Origin: Pirellulaceae bacterium
GTDB lineage: Bacteria > Planctomycetota > Planctomycetia > Pirellulales > Pirellulaceae
Direction of reading: 5' to 3'
NCBI GenBank assembly: GCA_022448645.1
Contig: JAKVBZ010000011.1
Coordinates: 35,571-99,570 of the forward strand
Length of the DNA: 64,000 bases
Positions 36,784-45,341 of this stretch are shown here, one piece after another. The first letter of the stretch is position 1. Each line of letters starts with the position of its first letter. The notes under the pieces are model-generated. The model worked only from the letters and a program-made list of their open reading frames with translations. It was not told the DNA's origin and searched no databases. The position numbers and the translations under genes are program-made.

Positions 36784-38958
36784 ATGAGTTGGTCACGTAG
36801 TGATGGCAATATACTTGGGATTTTAGCGGTCGGTTACCTGCTTTTCGTACCCTTTGCGGTATGCAGCGGTGACGACGGTGAGCATTGGGCGTTCCAGAAA
36901 ATCCAACGGCCAGCTTTACCACAAGTCGCGGATACGTCTTGGCCACGCAATCCGATTGACTATTTCGTGCTTGCACGGTTGGAGCGGCGCCGGGTTGCAC
37001 CGTCGGCAGAGGCGGATCCTTGGATTTTACTTCGCCGCCTCTATCTAGACCTTGGCGGCGTGCCACCTTCTATGCGAGACATTGAACGGTTTGATCAAAA
37101 CGCTGCGGCTGACTTCTGGGATCAGCTTGTCGAGCGACTCTTAGACTCACCCACCTATGGCGAACGTTGGGGCCGACATTGGCTTGATTTGGCTCGTTAC
37201 GCCGACAGTCATGGCTACGAAGCCGATCAGCCTCGTTCTGTCTGGCCGTATCGAGACTGGGTTATCGCGGCCCTCAATGCCGACATGACATTTGACCAGT
37301 TTGTGCTGCAACAACTGGCTGGGGATCTACTACCGCAGGCAACACGTGACCAGCAGGTGGCCACCGGATTCTTGCGCTGCAACCGTGGCCATCCGGCTCC
37401 CGAAGCCGCACGATTGCAAGGAATTGTAGACCGGGTGAATACGGTTGGCGTCACGCTGCTCGGACTGACCCTTGGGTGTGCTCAGTGTCACGATCACAAA
37501 CTGGATGCTGTGACACAGCAAGAGTACTATCAGATGTTCGCCTTTTTTAATAACTCGGCGGAACCAAAACTGGAGTTGGCTACACCTGCCGAATTGGCAC
37601 GACGCGATGCCCATCAAGCTCAACAGCAATCGCTCCAACAGGAATTTGCCAAGTACGAAAAACAGCTGCTGTTGGAACTTTCACAACGTCTGCGAGCGGG
37701 GACGAAGGACGAAAAGATCGAGTCTCTCAGTGCTGAGGAACGCGAAATTCTTAGCATGGAGGAGGCGAAGCGCGCGCCGGCTCAGGTGCAGCTGATAAAG
37801 AAAGCATTGGTCAGAGTCGATGTCGGTTACCGTTCTCGTAAAGAGACGCTGGATTTGTTCACGGACCAGAAGCCTGTCATCGTCACTTCGCCCGTTTTGC
37901 AAGAATTGGACAAACCGCGGCAAACTCACGTATTCCTGCGTGGAAACTTTGAGGCTTTGGGTGATGCGGTGAGTGCTACCGTCCCCGGTTTTCTATCGGT
38001 GGTGAACGAAGCTTCTGAAAGTCACGCTAATCGTCTTGATTTCGCGCGTTGGCTGATTTCCAACGACCATCCGTTGACGGCTCGTGTATTGGTCAACCGA
38101 GTGTGGCAACGGTACTTTGGCACCGGATTGGTCTCTACGGAGAACGATTTTGGTTTGTCGGGCGCATATCCTTCACACCCACGATTGCTTGATTGGTTGG
38201 CTGCAGAATTGATACGGCACGATTGGAGTTTGAAACATCTTCACCGATTGATCACTTCGTCGGCCACCTACCGCCAAGCGTCTCACACACGTCTGGATTT
38301 GCAGGAGTTGGATCCCCAAGGACGGTGGTTGGCGCAACAGCAGAGATTAAGGCTAGAAGCTGAGATTATTCGTGACCAGGCATTGGCCGCGTCTGGACTT
38401 TTGAATGTTCAGGTGGGTGGACCTAGTGTTTTTCCATTTCAGTCAGATGGCGTGATGCATGGTCGTGCCGACAAGTCGACTTGGAAGATGGATGAAGACG
38501 CTGGTCGCTATCGTCGTGGTATCTATGTCCATTTTTGGCGGCTGACGCCCCACCCTTATCTGCGAGCTTTCGACGCGCCGGACGCCAATGAGTCTTGCAC
38601 TCGTCGCGTACCTTCGAATACCGCATCCCAGGCCCTGGTGTTGTTAAACCACCCCTGGTTCGCTGAGTGTGCCGTGGCGATGGCGGCACGGGTGCATGAT
38701 CACTCGGAGTCGGACGACGATCGGCTTCGCTTTGCGTTTCAGCTTTGCCTGACGCGACCACCAGCTGAGCCAGAAATGCAGGCCCTCTCAGAATTATTAG
38801 CAGCTCGACGAGCCGCTTTGAGGTCGTCACCCCAAAAAGCAAAAGAAATCCTTTCCGCTGCGATCACGGTCCAGGAAGGTGATCCTGTCGAGTTAGCGGC
38901 GTGGGCAGGAGTCACACGGGCTATTTTGAATCTGGACGAATGCATTAACCGCGAATAG
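36784..38958 (+). CDS. DUF1549/DUF1553 (PSCyt2/PSD1) secreted protein
   Basis: The 724-residue protein has an N-terminal hydrophobic signal (ILGILAVGYLLFVPFAVCSG) and then HWAFQKI. DUF1549 (about 50-260) has WGRHWLDLARYADSHGYEAD and CAQCHDHK near 231, a heme-type CxxCH. A short Gln/Lys-rich coiled segment (280-350) precedes DUF1553 (about 415-690), with WLISNDHPLTARVLVNRVW, TENDFGLSGAYPSHP and SSATYRQASHTR. It ends TRAILNLDECINRE. It lacks the long beta insert of the related protein at 1-2750. The DUF1501 gene 180 bases downstream is its usual partner, and the PQQ gene follows on the same strand. Confidence 0.93.
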   Translation: MSWSRSDGNILGILAVGYLLFVPFAVCSGDDGEHWAFQKIQRPALPQVADTSWPRNPIDYFVLARLERRRVAPSAEADPWILLRRLYLDLGGVPPSMRDIERFDQNAAADFWDQLVERLLDSPTYGERWGRHWLDLARYADSHGYEADQPRSVWPYRDWVIAALNADMTFDQFVLQQLAGDLLPQATRDQQVATGFLRCNRGHPAPEAARLQGIVDRVNTVGVTLLGLTLGCAQCHDHKLDAVTQQEYYQMFAFFNNSAEPKLELATPAELARRDAHQAQQQSLQQEFAKYEKQLLLELSQRLRAGTKDEKIESLSAEEREILSMEEAKRAPAQVQLIKKALVRVDVGYRSRKETLDLFTDQKPVIVTSPVLQELDKPRQTHVFLRGNFEALGDAVSATVPGFLSVVNEASESHANRLDFARWLISNDHPLTARVLVNRVWQRYFGTGLVSTENDFGLSGAYPSHPRLLDWLAAELIRHDWSLKHLHRLITSSATYRQASHTRLDLQELDPQGRWLAQQQRLRLEAEIIRDQALAASGLLNVQVGGPSVFPFQSDGVMHGRADKSTWKMDEDAGRYRRGIYVHFWRLTPHPYLRAFDAPDANESCTRRVPSNTASQALVLLNHPWFAECAVAMAARVHDHSESDDDRLRFAFQLCLTRPPAEPEMQALSELLAARRAALRSSPQKAKEILSAAITVQEGDPVELAAWAGVTRAILNLDECINRE

Positions 38959-39138
38959 ATTATCAGATATTCTCATATAGAAAGAACGCGAAGAGGTTTG
39001 GCCCCACCGAATGGTTACCAACCTATTCATTTGATTGCCCGCTGGTATCAAAGATGTATCGGCGTTTTAGTTTGCAACCAGAATGGATGGTCAACTAAAG
39101 TTGGATTAGGGGGAAACGCCCCGTGTTGAACATCGACG

Positions 39139-40587
39139 ATGATTGATCCCACGAACATGATGAATTCCAGATCTTCCAATCGCCGCAAGTTTCTATGTGA
39201 TGCCGGGATCGGATTGGGGTCCATCGCCACATCAGCGATGTTTGGTTTGCCATTGTCGACGGCCGAATCACATCACGTTGGGCAACGTTTCTCTGACGTG
39301 TCCATGCCGCATTTTCTGCCACGTGCAAAGAATGTCATTTTTTTGTACATGGTCGGCGGCCCTAGTCATCTTGACATGTTCGATCATAAGCCGGAGCTGG
39401 ATCGATACGATGGGCAGATCGCACCGGCAGAGGTTATCGAAGGTGTGCCGTTTGAGCAAATCAAGACGGACAAGTTGCACATCATGGGGAGCCCTTGGGG
39501 CTTCGACACCTGCGGTGAAACGGGTCGTCGAGTGACAAAGCTGATGCCGCACACGCAACAGATTATCGACGAGTTGACATTTGTGCGAACCGTAACGACC
39601 GACGAAACGGTGCATCCATTTGCCGAGTTGATGTTGTTTACGGGGCATCGCGAAGCAGGCCGGCCAAGTCTGGGATCCTGGATTACCTACGGATTGGGTA
39701 GTGACACGGAAAATCTTCCCGGGTTTGTGGCATTCGGAGATATCCAGAATCATCGTTCGCACGGCAACATTTACTCGAGTGGGTTTTTGCCGGCAACGTT
39801 TGATGGGGTCGAAGTTCGTAGCAGCGGTCCTCCTATCCTCGGGTTGCAATCGCCTCCCGGGTATTCACCCCAGGACGACCGTCAAATCTTGGATGCCATT
39901 TCGCGCCTAAATGCACTCCGTTGGGCAAGCACCGGTGACCAAAATACAGCGGCGCGCATGCACGCCTATGATCTGGCTCATCGGATGCAGAAAACAGCTC
40001 CGGAGCTACTCGACATCCAAGACGAACCGCGTCATGTTCTCGATATGTATGGTATCGGGACTGATCTAACTGTTCCCAGCTTTAATCGCGATTGTTTGTT
40101 GGCTCGACGTATGGTGCAGCGTGGTGTCCGTTTCGTTCAGCTAACTTATGGTGATTGGGACCATCATGGTAACATCGCCGTCAGTTTTCCGCCGATGGCG
40201 CGTATGATTGACCAACCCTGTGCGGCGCTGATTCAAGATCTAAAGCAACAAGGAATGTTGGACGATACACTGGTGATCTGGGGGGGAGAATTCGGTCGCA
40301 CGCCTGTCGCTCAACCTCAAAAAACTGGTGCCGTGGGCCGAGACCATCATGTGCTGGCGTTTACGATGTGGATGGCCGGTGGCGGCGTTCGAACAGGAAC
40401 GGATGTGGGAGCCACCGACGATCTTGGATTTCGGCCGACCACCACGCCCATCAACGTGCACGATCTACAAGCAACCATCCTGCATCTGCTCGGCGTTGAT
40501 CACGAGCAACTCACGTATCGCTTTCAAGGTCGCGATTTTCGCTTGACCGACGTTTATGGCAATATTGTGCACGAGCTATTGGCGTGA
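39139..40587 (+). CDS. DUF1501 family secreted protein
   Basis: The 482-residue protein has a Tat signal (SSNRRKFLCDAGIGLGSIAT) and a DUF1501 body of the alkaline-phosphatase/sulfatase-like fold: VIFLYMVGGPSHLDMFDHKP, MGSPWGFDTCGETGR, FADLMLFTGHR-like AELMLFTGHREAGRPS, GDWDHHGNI and LVIWGGEFGRTPVAQ, with the Asp, His and Gly residues of the fold. DUF1501 proteins pair with DUF1549/1553 partners throughout planctomycetes. The start may be the ATG at 39139 or at 39157; the second lies closer to the twin-arginine motif. Function is unproven. Confidence 0.93.
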   Translation: MIDPTNMMNSRSSNRRKFLCDAGIGLGSIATSAMFGLPLSTAESHHVGQRFSDVSMPHFLPRAKNVIFLYMVGGPSHLDMFDHKPELDRYDGQIAPAEVIEGVPFEQIKTDKLHIMGSPWGFDTCGETGRRVTKLMPHTQQIIDELTFVRTVTTDETVHPFAELMLFTGHREAGRPSLGSWITYGLGSDTENLPGFVAFGDIQNHRSHGNIYSSGFLPATFDGVEVRSSGPPILGLQSPPGYSPQDDRQILDAISRLNALRWASTGDQNTAARMHAYDLAHRMQKTAPELLDIQDEPRHVLDMYGIGTDLTVPSFNRDCLLARRMVQRGVRFVQLTYGDWDHHGNIAVSFPPMARMIDQPCAALIQDLKQQGMLDDTLVIWGGEFGRTPVAQPQKTGAVGRDHHVLAFTMWMAGGGVRTGTDVGATDDLGFRPTTTPINVHDLQATILHLLGVDHEQLTYRFQGRDFRLTDVYGNIVHELLA

Positions 40588-40821
40588 TACCGCTTTCTTC
40601 GGCACGCTAACCTTTTCTGGCCTCCCTGGTGCATAGGTCCGCGACTTATTTTCAACGTCAGAATTTGTGGGTTCTGGTGCAAACACTTCTTATGGCTCGA
40701 CACGTTCCACTCTGCTGGCGATAATTTATCGCTCCTTACCACGCTCTTCGGGGGGGGACGCCAGAACACCCTCGGATAATTGTGGCCGTTTCTCGAATCA
40801 CTAAATCGACGTCGACTCGCC

Positions 40822-40853
40822 ATCGTCAACAGGAAAAATCGTCAACAGGAGAA
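40822..40853. repeat. 16-bp tandem duplication covering the ribosome binding site
   Basis: Two adjacent units, ATCGTCAACAGGAAAA and ATCGTCAACAGGAGAA, differ at one base. The second supplies the AGGAGA that sits six bases before the GTG start of the next gene; the first gives an AGGAAA copy 16 bases further upstream. Confidence 0.7.
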
Positions 40854-40858
40854 ATACT

Positions 40859-42130
40859 GTGTCGAGACACCAAATTCTTGTTTTTTCAAGCTGGCTCGGA
40901 ATCTGGTTGTCGACTGTGTCGTTCGCTGCTGACTGGCCTCAGTTTCGCGGTCCTGGTGGGTCAGGAGTCTCAGACGAAACCGTACCGTTAGTCTGGAATT
41001 CTGCAGAGAACGTTATCTGGAAAATTCCCCTTCCGGGGTATGGAGCATCCAGCCCAATTGTCGTTGGTAATAAGATTATCGTTACATGTTACAGCGGATT
41101 CGGTTTGGATACGGAGAATCCAGGCGACGAAACAAACATGCGATTGCACGTGGTCTGCTATGACCGAAAGAACGGCGACCTTTTATGGGATAAGCGACTC
41201 GAACCACAATTGCCGGAGCGGCCCTACGAACAATTCCTGCCCGAGCACGGCTATGCCTCCGGTACATGCGCCTCAGATGGGGAATCCGTGTTCGCCTTTT
41301 TCGGTCGTAGTGGTGTGTGGGCCTTGGACCTCGATGGCAACAACCTTTGGAACGTGGATGTCGGTTCGAACACACACATTTTCGGAAGCGGTACCTCGCC
41401 AATTCTGGTGGGTGACCTCGTGATCGTGAATGCCAGTGTGGAATGTGGTGACTTAATTGCCTTGAACAAACGAACCGGACAAGAACTCTGGCGAGCGGCC
41501 GACATCAAAGACGCCTGGAATACACCTGCGTTAGTCAAGTCTCAAGAAGGTCAACAAGAATTAGTAGTAAATACATCGGGAAAGATCTTGGGGCTTGATC
41601 CAAGAACTGGAGCTTCGCTCTGGAGTTGCGATTCGGCGGACACCTATATTTGTCCCAGCGTCGTGTCGCACGAGAATATCGTCTACGCTATTGGAGGGCG
41701 TGGTCCGGAAGTTGTCGCTGTGAAAACTGGAGGAAGAGGAGACGTAACGGAGACGCACAGGCTGTGGGTTGCCCAAGAAAGCTCCAACGTTCCATCACCC
41801 GTCTATCACGAAGGTCACCTCTACTGGGTCAATGACGATGGCATCGCCCACTGTGTTGATGTCGAAACAGGTGAAACTCTCTACAAAAACCGCGTGAATG
41901 GGGCAGGCAAGACGTATGCTTCCGTCGTGTTGGCCGGCGGCTGCCTTTACGTCGTGACTTGGCACAACGGAACGTTCGTACTGGATGCGAGTCCTGAATT
42001 CAACATCCTGGCCCACAACGTGTTCGACGAGGATGACAGTATCTTTAATGCCAGTCCGGCAATCAGCCATGGGCAGATGTTTCTCCGATCCAATAAATTT
42101 CTCTACTGTATTAGTGAAACGGCTAACTAA
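40859..42130 (+). CDS. PQQ-like beta-propeller secreted protein
   Basis: The 423-residue protein has a short signal peptide (1-24, cleavage near SFAADW) and starts the mature chain with DWPQFRGPGGSGVSDE. Blades repeat through the chain: VVCYDRKNGDLLWDKRLEPQ, VWALDLDGNNLWNVDVGS, LIALNKRTGQELWRAADI, ILGLDPRTGASLWSCDS and VDVETGETLYKNRV. The fold is that of PQQ-dependent dehydrogenase propellers, but no PQQ ligand set is certain. Start is the GTG at 40859, chosen for AGGAGA six bases upstream. It is 271 bases after DUF1501 and may belong to the same group. Confidence 0.88.
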   Translation: MSRHQILVFSSWLGIWLSTVSFAADWPQFRGPGGSGVSDETVPLVWNSAENVIWKIPLPGYGASSPIVVGNKIIVTCYSGFGLDTENPGDETNMRLHVVCYDRKNGDLLWDKRLEPQLPERPYEQFLPEHGYASGTCASDGESVFAFFGRSGVWALDLDGNNLWNVDVGSNTHIFGSGTSPILVGDLVIVNASVECGDLIALNKRTGQELWRAADIKDAWNTPALVKSQEGQQELVVNTSGKILGLDPRTGASLWSCDSADTYICPSVVSHENIVYAIGGRGPEVVAVKTGGRGDVTETHRLWVAQESSNVPSPVYHEGHLYWVNDDGIAHCVDVETGETLYKNRVNGAGKTYASVVLAGGCLYVVTWHNGTFVLDASPEFNILAHNVFDEDDSIFNASPAISHGQMFLRSNKFLYCISETAN

Positions 42131-42134
42131 CCGA

Positions 42135-42480
42135 ACTGGATCTTGCGGTTTCTCATCCGGGTTATTCACTTCGGCCAGTTTGCGATCCCTAGAAAGCGTG
42201 ATCAGGTTCGGACGACTCGTGGAATGATTGCCTATGTCAAAACCGTCTTGATGCAATTCGTAGATCTGCTGCCACATCGTCCGCTCCTGTTTCCTGTTGG
42301 TCTCCACAGCATGTGCCAGGTTTGAGGTAATAAAAAAAGTGGCGTGAAAACCATGCTTCTTTAAGAGCGAAGCGACAAACGTATTGTCTGACAGGTTCCC
42401 GTCGTCAAAAATCATGACAACCAACCCATCGGGAATCGGTTTTAGATCCGTCGCGAATGTGCTCGACTTGTTAGTGAGGG
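42135..42480 (-). pseudogene. Remnant of a polysaccharide deacetylase (NodB-type)
   Basis: In the minus strand downstream of the permease gene, the frame reads KPIPDGLVVMIFDDGNLSDN, HGFHATFFITSN and DGFDIGNHSTSRPNLITLSR. These are the N-terminal blocks of planctomycete NodB-type deacetylases. The first motif is IFDDG in place of TFDDG, and the metal-binding second His of the HxxxHP motif has become Arg (HSTSRP). No start codon with a signal peptide precedes it, the homology stops near 42135, and the frame then runs antisense through the PQQ gene. About 110 codons of a family usually over 250 remain, so it is a decayed fragment. Confidence 0.6.
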
Positions 42481-42625
42481 AAAATACGAAGCCAATCCTC
42501 CCGCTGATGGATCTTCAACGATGTTCGTGGCTAACTGATCGACATACCGACGCCAAACGCCAAATGCATTGCTTCTTTCACTCTCCCTCTGGGATGGTGA
42601 AAGAGACCGTGAACTGGCTGCATCT

Positions 42626-43918
42626 TCATTTGACTGTACATCGAATCAACTCACTACATTTCACAGCACCAAGAATCACAAACGTCGCACTTCCGGAAAT
42701 AGCTGCCTGCCTGAAATTAAACCCAATCCGATCGTCACCGAGCATCACACCTAGAATAGCAGCCACGAACAATGACAGAACCGGGATGATGAGGGTTCCC
42801 ATAGTGCCGGCAAAGAATTGCTTCGTGGTACCTCGGACCTGACGACGCCATTCATTCATCGCCACGGCAACGACGACCAGGAATCCGACGATGAGTCCTT
42901 CGTAGTCGTCTGAGCCAGATTTGATCAGCTTGGCCACTGCATCGATGACCATCCGTAGAAAAAGTACTCCCAGCATGACCCCCGGAACGGTTCCCATGCC
43001 ACCCTGTAGGCTGCATCCTCCTACCACGGCTGCGGCGATGGCATTCAACTCGTACGCGACTCCCAAAGTTTGTGGGTTAATGGCGCCAACTTTGAGTGTG
43101 TAAAGTATGCCGGCAATCGAGGCCGTGACGGCGCCGGTACAGTAAGCAAGCCACTTGAGCTGATCCGTACGGATACCGCTTAGCCGGGCAGCCTGTTCGT
43201 TACCTCCCAAGGCATACAGGTGGCGTCCCACGACGGTGCGAGTCATCATCAGCCACAACAACCCGCTCACCATGAGGAAAATTAGTAGTGGAAGCCACCA
43301 AGCTTGCCCAATGTCGGCCAGACGAGCATCGTAAAGGTTAATGCGAGTTTGGCGGATGCCAAAGCATGTCATGATGGATGGATTGAGAATTCGAGCAAGG
43401 CTTCTGAGGCCGACAAGTGACGCTAGGGTCGCGACAAAAGGAGGTAAGCCGACGACGGTAATCAACCACGCATGCAGGGTTCCGACGCAGCCTCCAGCCA
43501 CGAGGGCTGCTGTCATACCGATCAGGATTGTGACTGTTGAAAGTTTAGTGGTATCCGGCACGCCATAATCATCTCGTGGTGCCAGGCAGATCAATACGAT
43601 GGCAAATATCGAACCGCTAAACGCAATGACCGATCCACTCGACAAATCAATACCACCCGAAATGATGACGATCGCAGCACCTAGGGCGAAGATGCCCCAG
43701 AGAGACGTGTGTCGGATGATTTCCGTCGCGTTGGCCCACGGTTTGGAGAGATAAGGTGAACCTCCGGCACGCGCCATGTCTACGGCGATGACTAACAGCA
43801 AGACGAACAATGTGGCCGCGGCCAATCCGATTTCGTTACGGTACTCTGCTGCCCACGACTGGGTTGTTCGTCGATCATGGTACACCTCCCGATCATGGTT
43901 TGGAGGTGTTCCGCTCAT
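42626..43918 (-). CDS. Sugar ABC transporter permease (RbsC/BPD_transp_2 type)
   Basis: The 430-residue membrane protein has about ten hydrophobic helices and the branched-chain/ribose permease signature GGIDLSSGSVIAFSGSIFAI, then VGLPPFVATLASLVGLRSLA and AVVGGCSLQGGMGTVPGVML. It overlaps the binding-protein gene by four bases (ATGA at 43915-43918). Its C-terminal 40 residues add an extra hydrophobic segment (AGTMGTLIIPVLSLFVAA). It should import a sugar-like solute across the inner membrane with a separate ATPase, which is not in the window. A deacetylase remnant lies just downstream. Confidence 0.93.
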   Translation of the reverse strand: MSGTPPNHDREVYHDRRTTQSWAAEYRNEIGLAAATLFVLLLVIAVDMARAGGSPYLSKPWANATEIIRHTSLWGIFALGAAIVIISGGIDLSSGSVIAFSGSIFAIVLICLAPRDDYGVPDTTKLSTVTILIGMTAALVAGGCVGTLHAWLITVVGLPPFVATLASLVGLRSLARILNPSIMTCFGIRQTRINLYDARLADIGQAWWLPLLIFLMVSGLLWLMMTRTVVGRHLYALGGNEQAARLSGIRTDQLKWLAYCTGAVTASIAGILYTLKVGAINPQTLGVAYELNAIAAAVVGGCSLQGGMGTVPGVMLGVLFLRMVIDAVAKLIKSGSDDYEGLIVGFLVVVAVAMNEWRRQVRGTTKQFFAGTMGTLIIPVLSLFVAAILGVMLGDDRIGFNFRQAAISGSATFVILGAVKCSELIRCTVK

Positions 43919-45030
43919 GAAGACCTCAATTTACGTTCAGCGAGCCACAACTGAAAGTCCTTCAAAAGAAAGAACTTTAAAGACTCGCCAAACATCTCAC
44001 GTGTGATGGGTGAGGATGCATCGGGTACGACGACCCGTAGTTCTGTGTTCATGATGTCACCGTCCTGTTCACCGAAGGTGCCTGTGACCGGATCAAAAGA
44101 TGGGTAATAGTTCTTGACCGTTTCATAATCTTCTTCGAGCAGGGCTCGCATCAAGCGTACCCCCTCATATCCCATCTGGTACGGGTTCTGGACCACCATG
44201 GCATCGATCATACCGTCTTGCATATGACGTAAAGCTTTTTCTGAGGCATCCATCGTAAGCACTTTGACTTGGTCTCGGATTTCTTGTTGCTTGACGATGG
44301 TTACAATCGCATCCGCATTGTGTGCCCAAATGGCCACAAGCATGCCTAGGTTGGGATGATTGGATAACGCATTGACAACGTTTTGCTGTGCCCGGTCTGG
44401 ATCCACTCCATCGCCTAGACTGTCTCGCTCTGTAAAATCTTGCCCGGCTCCGTCAGCAAACCCTTCAATTCTCTTCACCGCATTATCGACTGTCTTGATG
44501 CCAACAAACGTTGCATATTCGGTACCGTTCGGCGAGATGGCGCGGGCCGCTTTGCCGAGTTCCTGGCCGGCGACAAAATTATTGGTTCCCATATAGGCAA
44601 ATCGCGCATCGCGAAACCGGTTTCGATCTATATCCGAATCAATGGTTACCAGGACCACGCCTTGTTCTCGCAGTTTGCGCATCGCCTCGATCGTACCAGA
44701 ACTGTCAGGATTGATCGGGGAGAGCCCAACGGCTGCCACGTCGATTTGGTTGGCATATTGATTGAGTTTTTCAATTTGATCCACATCGGTTCCGTCACCC
44801 TGATCCAAGACCACGCGATATCCGGCCGCCTCGAAACCAAATTCATTGGCAGCGTCATGCATCCCCCGGTCCATGGCTGTCCACCAGGGATCATCGTTGT
44901 TGCTCACAACAATGATGCGTTTGAGTTGTCCGGTGTTGCCGGATTTGCTGTCCTGCTTTGACGAGTTGCAACCGAAGGTAATGAGGGCTCCGACGAACGC
45001 ATAAAAAAAATAAAGGTAAGGTTGTTTCAT
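43915..45030 (-). CDS. Sugar-binding lipoprotein of an ABC transporter (periplasmic binding protein type I)
   Basis: The 371-residue protein has a lipoprotein signal with lipobox ITFGC near residue 21. The mature part shows the LacI/ribose-binding-like fold: LKRIIVVSNNDDPWWTAMDR, INPDSSGTIEAMRKLREQGV, TIDSDIDRN, YMGTNNFVAGQELGKAA, VLTMDASEKALRHMQDGMID and AMVVQNPYQMGYEGV. The pattern VTIDSD and VQNPYQ resembles sugar-binding proteins of the RbsB type. It is translationally coupled to the permease. The ligand is unknown. The gene is divergent from the Nramp transporter. Confidence 0.93.
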   Translation of the reverse strand: MKQPYLYFFYAFVGALITFGCNSSKQDSKSGNTGQLKRIIVVSNNDDPWWTAMDRGMHDAANEFGFEAAGYRVVLDQGDGTDVDQIEKLNQYANQIDVAAVGLSPINPDSSGTIEAMRKLREQGVVLVTIDSDIDRNRFRDARFAYMGTNNFVAGQELGKAARAISPNGTEYATFVGIKTVDNAVKRIEGFADGAGQDFTERDSLGDGVDPDRAQQNVVNALSNHPNLGMLVAIWAHNADAIVTIVKQQEIRDQVKVLTMDASEKALRHMQDGMIDAMVVQNPYQMGYEGVRLMRALLEEDYETVKNYYPSFDPVTGTFGEQDGDIMNTELRVVVPDASSPITREMFGESLKFFLLKDFQLWLAERKLRSS

Positions 45031-45159
45031 CGTTGATCGCTCCGCTCATGGCTTGGTCTCAGTTGCAGAAGCATATTACCACGGTCTCTGATTGTGCGCC
45101 ATCCCCATAGGCATGTGCTATGTGTGCGCTACAGTAAAATTTCTTATGAGTTGTGAAGC

Positions 45160-45184
45160 GGCGCTAGGGTGGTTTTCTAGTGCC
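45160..45184 (+). promoter_or_regulatory. Hairpin in the long leader upstream of the Nramp-type gene
   Basis: GGCGCTAG and CTAGTGCC form an 8-bp stem with one G-U pair and a nine-base loop, about 160 bases before the chosen start. The whole leader of about 310 bases from the divergent gene could hold a metal-responsive element; no match to a known riboswitch could be seen. Confidence 0.35.
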
Positions 45185-45341
45185 ATTTCACATGGTATGT
45201 GCAAAGTTAGTAGGGTTCTTAGCAGGCTGCATTGAGCTGAACAAGCAGTTGAGTGGTGGGTCGACGGGTTGTCACCTTCATGTGGTCACAGGTATCTTTA
45301 GCAACTTACAAAGACGTAGACAACTTGCCGGAGAAACCTGC

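Noticed and set aside
41795..42424. 209-codon minus-strand frame taken as one gene
   Set aside because: Only its first part is deacetylase-like; the rest is antisense to the PQQ-propeller gene, so it was treated as a remnant.
45180..45341. N-terminal extension of the Nramp gene
   Set aside because: The 54 extra residues do not resemble the family, start inside a hairpin and have no ribosome site.
45031..45341. Manganese (yybP-ykoY) riboswitch before the Nramp gene
   Set aside because: The conserved internal loops could not be found by eye; only a simple hairpin was recorded.
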